Origin: Dermanyssus gallinae
Lineage: Eukaryota > Arthropoda > Arachnida > Mesostigmata > Dermanyssidae
DNA: 64,000 nucleotides
NCBI GenBank assembly: GCA_003439945.1
Contig: QVRM01007033.1
Span: forward strand, 1-64,000
Reading direction: 5' to 3'
Below the pieces are notes generated by a model. It had not been told where the DNA came from, did no database searches, and saw only the letters and a list, made by a program, of their open reading frames with translations. Positions 45,031 through 55,302 of this stretch are shown one piece after another. Position 1 is the stretch's first letter. Each line of letters begins with the position of its first letter. Made by a program: the position numbers and the translations under genes.

Positions 45031-45940
45031 CAACTTGCATGTTGCATGCTGCCATCTAGTTTTTTTTTCGATTATAGACGCTATCTATTTGATTTTCATT
45101 TCATTGTTTGCTTATGTTAATAGCGAGAAACAAGAAGAAGAGTAGTGGTAGCTCGTCGGTTGGTGAAATCGAGCAAGCGATTGCACCCATGTACTCGCAC
45201 GCAGTTGACTCAGCAAGTCAAACGGGGCTGCCATTATACTATGAGTCTCATCTCCGAGAAGAGCACCGCAGCGGTTCGACGCGCGTTAACCATGGTCGTC
45301 TCGGGCCGCCACTCTCGAAATGTCTTCCACATGTCCACTGATCGATTTTGATCAGCAGCCTCTTTTCCGCATAGCAGCGCCATGTTCTGTTCACGGCACT
45401 AACGTGGCTACGTTTTCATCAGGCAATCTCATGGTGGCCTCGCGGCAGTTTCGATGGCGAACGGCGATCGAATCGACCCGTTAAAGAAAGGCGAGGAAGG
45501 AGGCCATGCAAACCGAGCCAAGCTAACGAAGACTGCCATGCTAGCGGCGCCGCGTGCCACCCCTGATGGGATGAACCTGTGGCATGATGCCATTCGAAAC
45601 AGTCATGGTGGCATTATGGAACAAGTCACGGGTTTTCCTCGCCGTTGCAACATCTCCTTCGTCTGCGTTTGCGTCGAGGCGCCATTTGCTAAAGTGGGTT
45701 AAAGTTGAAAGAAATAAATCGAGTTTGATGATTGATAATGATCTGATGATGACGATGAGGATGACAATAGTGATAAGATAGTTTTAATGGTCATTGTAAC
45801 TATTAGGGCAGTGTTGGTGATGGTAAGTACGTACATTAGGAGGGTGGGGTGATGGGTAAAAGTGCTACGTTCTTGTAAAAAACGTCAAATGCATCTTTGT
45901 TTCTCTTGTCGGTTGTTCATTTTGTGTTCTCTCTCTCGCC

Positions 45941-46039
<99 letters not shown>

Positions 46040-47050
46040 AAGTATATATATATATATATATATATATATTGGTGAAGAATATCTATTCATCAAGATTCAT
46101 GGCGGTAATCCATGCACAGAAATATCAAAACAAGGAGGCGAATAACGAGAATGAGCCTCTCAAATGCTATTCCAATATTGATTCTGCTTATTCTATTTCT
46201 ACTCGTGTTACTGCGACTAACTAGTAATACTTCTCGTATTACTGCGACCACGAGTCGTTCTAGTTTATTTTTGTTTTATGTATCGCAACAGAGGTAATAG
46301 CAAGTGAGGTTATAGGCGACTATGATGTGTGTGTCTGTGTGTGTGCTCTCACAGACGAAACGAGAAAAAGAAAGTATCTTTAGCCAGCGGCAGCAGCAGC
46401 AGCGTCGAGTCACGACCGTCAACAAAAAGCGGTCTTTTTTCCAGCCGCTCGATCAACCACCGATCAAGCAGGAACACGTTCCAGACAAGTAGCAGGTTTC
46501 GTTTTTGTTGTTTCGTCGTTTCGACATTGCGTGGGAAGCAAAGAGGAATCGAGTGGCCGAGATTCGCAAGCCGGATAGGGAGAGAGCACTCAATGAAAGA
46601 ATGAGAAGGACACCACTAAACAAGGGTACACGTCACACGTACATAACCGCAATGAACAGTAGTAGCAGAGCGCTTGTCGTCCAGCCATACCACACCAGCG
46701 TCGAGGAGAGGGACAAGCCGACGACACCACTGGCATATCCATTGGCTGTTTTGTGTGCGACCCACGTATTGAAGCACCGTATCCTTTTCCTTTCCCCTTT
46801 CTCTGCGTCTGTCATTTCCTTCTCATTGTTTCGACCTCATTTTGAGATACACTCACCTCTATGAAAGGAGAGTTTACTGTCGACTTTTCTAAACAAAGCA
46901 AACAGCTAGACGTTCCATTTCAATACCGGAGGAGTTTGGACGTCCGAGCGTCCGACGTCGTATACGAGCGAGAGGAAAGCACTACGGGTACTGCGTTAAT
47001 TGTACACCTAAATGGGGACCAGGCAAGGTTTTTTAAATGTCCTTGAAAGA
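45029..47050. other. Unassigned region with balanced base composition
   Basis: Several short plus-strand ORFs (45108-45341, 45454-45702, 46505-46864, 46861-47046) lack recognised domains. Possibly untranslated exon or promoter sequence. A compound CT/TA/AG palindrome is inside. Confidence 0.3.
45928..46068. repeat. (CT)n(TA)n(AG)n palindrome plus second (TA)n
   Basis: CT repeats (to 45968), TA repeats (to 46001), AG repeats (to 46042), then TA again. The first three blocks form one large inverted repeat. Confidence 0.95.
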
Positions 47051-47555
47051 AGACCGATATAGTTTCTGTAATAGGCTGTTTTTTTTATTAGCGTGACACC
47101 AGATGCGGCAAGAAAAGCCCCAGTGTAGGCTTTTCTAAGTTGTCGTGGTAGTTGGAACCATCACCTTTTAAAACTTTTTGAGCTGACCCTCAGCCGATTT
47201 AACGTCCACGGGACTGCTTTTTGCGTTGCTTCATAGACGGACCCCCATGAATACATAAATGTGCAACGGTAGGGTTGAACCCGCCTAGTTGGAAGTTGGA
47301 ATCATCACCTAAAAAACGCTTTAGAACTCTTCCTGGTGAGTGCAACAACAGCGCTTAGTAGGCATTCTGCAGTATGCGAATCCATCATCACTGCATAACC
47401 TTCTTTTAGTTCAACTATCGCCATAATTTTACTCCTGGAAGAAGATGGCGACCCTCAACTCGCTAACCAACTATTCACCGCTTGGAATACAACATTGAAT
47501 TTATTCAATAATTGCACATTTGCACACTGAGGCAGTGCCCGCCTAAAAAAATAGT

Positions 47556-49300
47556 TTAAAATCGCCTCCCGGTGAGTTCGCCTGCTCCTCCTCCGCGACG
47601 GACCCAGCTCTTGTGGTCCCGGTGCGCCCGGAAGACCCGTAGGGTACCCTGCATGGCCAGGACGGTTAGGTCGATCAGGTTTTTCTTCGATAACCCGAGA
47701 GTCAGGAGATCCTTCACCGACTCGGGCTCCCATACACCGGTCATCGACACGGTGATGGACCCGAATCGGTGGGGAAGCGAGCTGGGAAGTTGATCCCTGA
47801 CCCCGGGTATATCGTATTTCCTGATCTTATCCCGTCTGGCCAATGCAAGGTCTCTTGAGGGGCCGCAGACCTCGGCGTCCAAGACCCAGACCCTCGTAGG
47901 TGTTGTTATGACGAGGTCTGGTCTCCGAGCCGGTGCGGCGGGTCTTCGGAAGGTGCGCTCTCGTTCCACCTGCATTCCTTTAGCACGGAGTAGGCGGGTG
48001 ACTCGCTCACATATGTCATCGTGGCGCTTGATTATAGGGCGATGGGTGTGATCGCACACTTGAGCGATGTGGGCCAGCGTCTCGACAGCGTTGCACCCAT
48101 GACGACAAAATTTGTCGTACCCGGGGCGACCCCTTGCGAGTCTGGCACGCGTTGGTAGTGCGTTGATCCTTAACTTAATCAGGTTTATGTACTCCCTACC
48201 GGATAGGTAAGGAGTACCCTTGACCCAGTCATTTGTAAAAGGGGTTAGGTGTGTGTGTTTCAGGTGAGCCCCATCGACTGTGTTATGTAGTGTACGAGAC
48301 CAGTACTCGGTCTCGTGTGCGGCGTCTTCAATGGTCGTGTCATCGAACACACAGAGAGCGCTGGTTTTCGCCAGCTCCTTTCTGTGATAATCGGTCGACA
48401 GCAGCCACTGAGTGCCTATGTGGGATGATCTGTTCAGGGCAGTGAGGCGGGAGAGGCGAAGTCTGGGAATTAGTGTACGGAGACAGGGGATGTCCAGACC
48501 GCCGTGTGAGATGTGCGCGTATAGGAAGGCGTTTGGCACGCTGTTTTCGAGTTTGAGCCACTGCAATTTCACCGTTCGCCTGATCTCACAGTCTAGTTCT
48601 AAGAGGAATTTTTGAGACGGTCGGGGACCAGCGACCAGTTTATAGAGAATTTTCGGGATAAGGAATTGTTTCAGTATTGTTAAGCGTTGCTGGGGTTTAA
48701 GGGGAGCTGACGTTAGTCTGCCGAGTAGTTCTAGGAGAGTGACCTTGGCCGTGTCGACTCTGCCATTACTGTCGAACTCGATGCCAAGGTATCTCCATCG
48801 AGCGCATATACCCTTGGCTGGCAATTGCCTCCCTCCAACGGAGAATTCGGGGGTTGACTGATAAAGGCTCTTCTTCACCCGGCTATCATAAAGATGCGAG
48901 ATCGTAAAGCTCTTATCAGTGTTGATTTCAAGGCCTCTTTCTTTAAGTAAGGGGAAAGCTAAATCTAGGAGTTGTTGGAGGGTGTTTTTATTTTATTAAG
49001 CGTTCTTTGTAAGTAAGAGCTAATCGAGATGGGTCGGAGGTCACTGGGGGAGGAGGCATCAGTGACCTTGGGGATGAACGCTACTCGAGCCTTTTGTTGG
49101 CAGGGGGGAACATCGCTAATGAATAGAATATTAAGGAGACAGCAGACATTCTCTAAGGGGAGTTTACGGAGGGATGCTAGTTATTAGCTAAAGTTATTAA
49201 GGTATATAGCAATAATATCCGCGGAGGCTGTTAAAGGCTTACCACCTGTGAGGACTATCTTTTGAACCAATCTTTGAAAATATAGTCAGAAATTTTCAAG
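47556..49300 (-). mobile_element. R2-like retrotransposon remnant with deleted RT core
   Basis: The minus ORF (47556 to about 48990) has an RT thumb region, then an R2-type CCHC finger 'CRHGCNAVETLAHIAQVC' near 48060-48115. The restriction-like endonuclease follows: 'RRPDLVI' and 'VWVLDAEVCG' (PD...D pattern, 47880-47940), then 'KYDIPGVRDQL' and 'LTVLAMQGTLRVFR'. Upstream, 'RVAFIPK' and 'ASSPSDLRPISISSYLQRTL' (49005-49100) give the RT fingers. At about 48990 the sequence jumps, with a frame change, directly to 'LLDLAFPLLKERGLEINTDK', which normally comes after the FADD motif. The catalytic RT palm is therefore deleted. R2 elements usually sit in 28S rRNA genes; no rDNA is visible here. Confidence 0.85.
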
Positions 49301-50039
49301 CCAAAAAACCCGCCTCTCTTGTTAGTCGTGTGACAAAGCACGATTTATTCACTGAGGAACATTTTTGGTGAGTCCGAGGTAGTCAGGCAGGAGGACCTTA
49401 TGGAGAAACTTGAATCCAAGCTCAAGATTGTAGCGTTGCTTATGTTATGCTTGAGGTTCCGTCAACCGCAGATTTTACGCAAGCCATATTTGCGTCGTCC
49501 GTTGTTGTTTTTGGAAGTCCAATATTTTTTAAGCTAGACATGCACCCTCTCCCCATGAATTGTGCATTTAATAATTGCTAGAAGTTGTACCAAGGAACAG
49601 TACCGACATGCATGTGCTCGCCATTTTTCATACCGTTGTCTGTGGAGGAAAAAATATATTAAAAAAAATATATATATATACATACGCGTGCGCATACATA
49701 ACATGCTATAACAAGTTCGCAAACTAGACGTCATGGGTTTTATGAAACAGCGGGTCAGTGTTCACCACTTTATTCTTCCATTCAGGCATCTGTTCGTTGA
49801 AACTGCTGTTTACGGTACAACGCACAATTTTTGTAAGTACTCAATAAATAGCTGATCTCCGCTAGTTCGCACTAGCCTCAACAGTTTAGCCAGTAGACTA
49901 ACCTGTTAAGACAAGTGCGTTAGACTCTTAACGCTTTCTTTAGAAAAGGCTTTATTCACTGATAGTTTATAAGGATCTTCATTACTCTGAAAGAATTGTA
50001 TCTTGAACGTCCTGAAAGACTTCACGTCGAAATTTGATT
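49301..50039. other. Intergenic, nothing recognised
   Basis: May include the eroded 5' part of the R2-like element at its left edge. Confidence 0.35.
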
Positions 50040-50400
50040 TTTTTGTCTTACCTATATTGATCTTAAACTTGTTTTTTTCTTGATGTAATGCTGCAGAGCT
50101 ACAAGGGACTGCTGCAGGTGAAACCGGCTGCAGGACTATGGCACCAGCTTATCCGCATACATAGGGGAGTCCACCTGTGAGTGGTACACCGTGTATCTTT
50201 CCAGGAAGACCGTTCACCAGCACCGGAAACAGCAGGGGGCTAAGATTATCACCTTGAGCAAGTAGTCTGTTTAATCGCCGTATGTTCAGCAGCTTGCTCA
50301 TCTATGATGACTTGTTCCCTCTGTGAAATGCCTTCAAGAAGTTCTACTTTATTTAATGAAACCTCCGGGGTCTTCCGGGGCGGTGCTTTCATTCTACCGT
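50040..50400 (-). mobile_element. RTE-like reverse transcriptase fragment
   Basis: Minus strand reads 'IDEQAAEHTAIKQTT', then (frame shifted) 'QGDNLSPLLFPVLVNGLP', and later 'KNKFKINIGKTK'. These line up with 'LDDGVAEHSSIEQTT', 'QGDNLSPLLFCLLVADLP' and 'VGLEINMQKT' in the LINE at 55.2-58.0 kb. The YADD segment is eroded. Confidence 0.7.
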
Positions 50401-50679
50401 CGACTACACGTGCTTTCATGGTTTTGTGAGACATCGTTTACAACTCGTTTATAGTTACGGCTTAATGTTATATGATTAAACATCGTCTCAGAACGGCTTT
50501 TTGCTAAGATGTATGCTTGAATCTTATAATTTTTGCAAGAAACGCACTGCTGATTGCAATATGGTGCGTACTTTCGGTTTGCTCGTCTTGGCCGATAGCG
50601 TTAGTAGCATAAGATTTCACACAGCTGGCACAGGGATCACAGAAATATACCTCGGAAGCTAAAGTTCAGGCTCTGTAAT

Positions 50680-51130
50680 AGCCATACGAGTCAAACTATC
50701 TACTCTTTACTCACTCCAGTGACCGACTTCTTCCGGTGTACGTCGTGTACGTTTATATGGAGATCGCTTAGATCAACAAGTAGGAGAGCAGACTTTATGA
50801 CATCACCAGCAGGTGGTTGGGGGCCACGAGCTCCATGCAAAGTTTATTTGCGTGAATGTATTTAGCGAGCCCCTGGCGTTTCGGCGTAGTTGTGGTTTTA
50901 TCTCCGCATTTTACTGTAACAGTTAAATAACCAAATACAGGCTATATAAATCCAGTAACTGCGAAACCAATCAATTGTTCACCATGTTTGACGTCTCCTT
51001 CAGGACCTAAGTAAGCAAATATATCAAAAGGACCCACCCTTCTGTGGATTATCGCCAGAACCACCGCCATCAGAATAAAGCTTTGGCAGCGACGAAGTAG
51101 TACACAATCTTATTTAAATCCATAGTCCTC
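50680..51130 (-). other. Unidentified decayed coding-like stretch
   Basis: Minus strand is open over 'RRVGPFDIFAYLGPEGDVKH' and 'KTTTTPKRQGLAKYIHANKL' with few stops. No family recognised. Could be a retroelement or a processed pseudogene. Confidence 0.3.
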
Positions 51131-52078
51131 AAGAGTTTGGCGAATGGCAATTGTCTGGAAAGTGTCTTCAGTTTTAAGCATACGGTGTAAGTCTCTACTC
51201 AAACGAACTGGTAAATCAGTTGGAATAATTGCAACGGCACGGCCAATCTTTTCAAATATTTTCTCAACGGAGTACCAACTGCACTATTTATTTTTCCTCT
51301 TTTTGTCGTCTTTGTATATCCAAGTAAAAGATAATTAGGAGATGTTGTCTTTAGACAGTAGAATCCTCGCCTGTTTAAAAAGGAGGCCGATCAGCAGAGA
51401 CTCCTCCTATTGGTCGGCCATGCTGGCCCTAAAGCACTTATCCGGCTTTAGACAAATATAGTATTAGGTGCTTTTGCACCCTCTTGGCCTCGTGTATCAC
51501 TTCTAACCGAGTTCTGTGATTCAGATTTATCATTGTGAGCTGCTGACTATTAGGCAGCTGCACCCGCAATGGACCCCGTAGCTTCTTTACTAAAAGATCG
51601 TCGAAGAGTAAAGCCCTCTTTTCCTCCTTTTATATCATCTTTTCCTCCTTTTATATCATTACATTTATTTCGCTCATAGTGAGTATGTATGTAGCATTTA
51701 CACTTATACCGTTGTCAGCTGTTATCGACATGCTATTCGCGAGAGGCAGTGCAATCTCTTCGCTAGGGCCGGGCAGGCAGAAGCATGATACTTTTTACAC
51801 TTCTGAGAGCACAGTCGACAATCGCATTCCGTGTACTTCTCGTGGAAGTTCGTATTCGAAAAGACCAGGTGATGCTAGCCACGAGCTATGTATCTGGTAT
51901 AGACGTGACGATTGTCACATGCAAGACTAGACTAGAGGTGAGAAGCACTGAAAATATCCAGGTATCCAACCTCTCGTCGGACTTGTTCAGCCTTATTTTC
52001 CCATTCCGAAATAATGCCTTCGAATGGTACTGTACGCAGCGTCCTCAACCTCAATCGAATTAACTCAGCAGCCGGTGC
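51131..52078. other. Intergenic, nothing certain
   Basis: A minus-strand stretch near 51.35-51.61 kb is partly open but not recognised. Two copies of TCTTTTCCTCCTTTTATATC stand side by side at about 51617-51658. Confidence 0.3.
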
Positions 52079-53552
52079 TCAGCCTGACAGTAAGTACTTA
52101 AGGCAGCTTCTTGGTTGCATTAACAGGCAAAGTACTCGCTTCATGTAGTCGTACATTGTGAAACACTTTTCAAGCAAACCAAAGTTTGCCCGAGTGAGGT
52201 GTCCCCATACACTGTCAAAACCATACATTAGCTTTGGGACAATCTTGAGATGGAAAAGTGGCACTGCCGTCTGAACGGACAGTCGCCGAACGTCGCCGAC
52301 CTCTCCATACAGAAAGGCTAGAGCTGTGCGCTTGGTCTTTATGACGTTTATTTTGAGCCCCCTTGCAACAAGGAACACTTCTGCCAGGGAGGTGATGCGC
52401 TTAATGGCACCCAGGTCGTGATGAGCAATTACTTTATCATCTGCGTATATCACAATTATGGCCTTCTGGAACTCTTGTGGAATATAGTCGACGAAATCGG
52501 AAAGCGGCAGAGTGAAGGAGACGCAGCTCGGCAGGTACCCTTGCGGAGTTCCCACATTTGCCATACCGGCAACACTTACTGCTTACCTTGTATTAGTAAG
52601 GTGTCCTCATCAAAGAAGCTCAAATTTTTGCTCAGAAGATAGCCATTAACCCCTGCGTGTCGGAGTAAATTCACTAGGAGATCTCAAGGTGCTTTGTCAA
52701 AGGCTTTGACACAGTTTATGAATATTTTTGTCCTCTGTAAAAGCCCAGTCGCCGATCACCCGGTCTGCCGAGCTTTCTAACGCCGAGTTAATTCGAGGCA
52801 AAATGCTGCCGCTCAGTGGATCACAGAGAACACATCTGTACCCATCAGGATTTTGCTGTGCGAGGGTCTGGATGGCGGCTGATAGGCACTACGAATTAAA
52901 GTAGTATCTAATAAGCTCTAGCTAAATTCTACTTAACAGGCACTGTAAGTGTTGGTGATAGTGTATTAAGTGAAATTATTCGCACACTTGAACGTTCTCC
53001 ATAACTACCGATCACATCACGAATCGCACCGGCACGTCTACATGCTGCTACTCTGTTTAACTGTAACCGAGCAGCCGTTTTGGAGAGTGGGACATCCGGT
53101 TATAAAAGTTAGAACATTATATTTTCCTATATTTTCCAAGGCAGTAAAGAACTGCGGAAGTTATTAAGGTAGTTCTAGAAGCAACATTCTGCCCGTGGTA
53201 AACTAACTTTATAAACGCCGCGGAGCGACCAATAAAACGACCAGTAAACCAACAAACATTCTGCAGAGCGCAACAAAACATCTTAACTGAGCAGCTACTG
53301 AATGTTATGTGATGTAATAAAACCTGGTATAATGCCTTCACAGTTCCATTGAAATAATCTAAGTGCCGAGCTCTTGTCTTGAGCACGTTGCGCTTGCCGT
53401 AATACTTGTGCCTCAGTTGCTGCTGCACAAGCAGATTTTAATTTTCTTATTATTTCTCCGGTAACGCCAGAGAGCAGAGAAAGAACCAACTTTTCCTTGG
53501 GTAGCTTCATACACTGTTTTTGCTGTCGTTTTGTAACCTTATGGTGTAACAC
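52079..53552 (-). mobile_element. RTE-like LINE remnant (RT palm/thumb and endonuclease start)
   Basis: From the 5' end on the minus strand: a basic/Gln-rich segment ending 'SALRLFQWNCEGI', the usual start of an APE endonuclease (about 53295-53550); a gap where most of the endonuclease is missing; then RT motif A 'FINCVKAFDKAP' (~52700), 'NVGTPQG' and 'IIVIYADDKVIAHHD' (YADD catalytic pair, ~52450), and a thumb 'HLKIVPKLMYGFDSVWGHL' ending at 52079. In-frame stops and shifts occur in the first half. It resembles, but is distinct from, the LINE at 55.2 kb. Confidence 0.75.
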
Positions 53553-55233
53553 AATTAAACCTTTAAATCTTAGAAACTTACGAGCATTAGTTGTTCTTAG
53601 CTATCTTAAATAAACATAATCCATTTTCACGTACTTTTAGTGCCTGTTTAGAGGGCAGAACCACGTTTCTAGTAAATAAAAAGTTTCAAAAATTGCCCTT
53701 CTAAATACATTTTGTATTAAATGTAAACATGTGGCGGGTAACGGAGTATGCTGAAAAGAATAAAACGTAAATACACAGTTATCGACGTTTTTGTATTAAT
53801 AACTATGCAGACACTGAAGTCTCTCACCGGATCGGCAAAGTTTGTTCAGAACCTCGCAAGCAGCTGGAGACAGTAACGGAGGATCAGCAGGAAGAGTAGA
53901 ATAGAACAAATAAGTCACATTTAAATCTCACATTTGCTATTTTTGCAACAGATGAGTTGCTTAACGACAATGAGTTGCTCATATAGTGTCATGAGCCGTG
54001 GATTCACATCCCGATAGGGTGCACATTGGTCAGCTGTCAAAGGCTTGTGACGTGTGTAATTTAGTAGTAAGTCTTTCTTAGAGGCGGCCCTCAAGATTAT
54101 CATTAAACTCCTGTAAAACCACTGACTTGAGGTTGCCGTATTAAAATTCAATGGCCTATATTCCTTAACAACGAAGGATGTTTTTTGAGATAGAGAGACT
54201 TCTCCAAATGGAATATATCGAACCTTCAAAGGTTTTGCATCAATCCATTGTTTGACACTTAATTTTTTCCGTACAAGTGATCATTTAAAACGAAAATTGC
54301 GTGTACTTTGTTGTAGAACATGAATCCACATGCTACGGAGCTTGCTCTTTTACAGCTTAATTCAATCTGTATCTATGTGTCTGTTTCACATACAAGCTAA
54401 CCCTTCCCATTCGCGTTGTCGCACGTGGTTAGCGAAATGGAATGTTTATTAGCTCACTTTCCCTGGTTGCTCCTTGGATGCGCCGCTATTGTACACAAGA
54501 ATCAATGATTAGTTAAATAAGATTATGTGTGAGAATTCTTTTATCTGCACGGTACTAAGCTTTGAACTAATTCTTGCTTAAAATAAACGCTTAAAAAATA
54601 AACGTGGTATGGCGGTGCAGGCTCGAAGCTTCTAGCCCCAGACCTCATTGCCGAGGTTCTGCGAGAATAACCTATCCTGAGGCCGTATTTACCATACTAA
54701 GCTAATCTCCCGAACCGCCGAACTACTTTAAAAGGTTCAACACGTGGGGGGGGGGGGGACGTGGACTGTTTGTGGACTCTTGAAGACTTTAGCCGCTGAA
54801 GTTGCTGACGGAATAGTCTCAAGTGGACGAAACTGTGACCGCGTTGAAACTAAACCCCGTATTTTAAGAAGCTACCGCTAGTCTCTGCATTGCATCGGGC
54901 CGCTAGATGCTTGCTTACATATTATGCGCGACAAAAAATAGACTCCAGAATAAACAAATATATGCGGCCAGGATGCGCGTAGAGTTCTTTATGAGAACTC
55001 CGGTAGGATACACAGGATTAACGTAACAGATATTCGGTGTAGTAGTTATGAGTACATCGCCAAATCTTACTATTAGATATATGACGAAAAACTGTTTACT
55101 CTTCTTTGCTTCTCCGTACACGCTGGGAAGGGCTGGCATATGCATGAGCCAAGCGGCAGCCGGCGGTTTATCCAATATGCATACAACATACAGGCCACTG
55201 AGAAAAACAAAATTCGTTCAAAATAAATGACAC
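53553..55233. other. Intergenic, with a poly-G run
   Basis: No gene recognised; a minus ORF of 102 codons (53921-54229) has no known domain. A run of about 13 G lies at 54746-54758. Confidence 0.35.
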
Positions 55234-55247
55234 GACTTTGATACTAG
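55234..55247 (+). repeat. Left target-site duplication of LINE
   Basis: GACTTTGATACTAG, identical to 57991-58004. Confidence 0.9.
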
Positions 55248-55302
55248 CCCCAAAGTCCGAGGATATTATGCAGCGCACTGTCTCGCTTCTCGATCTAGTT
55301 CT

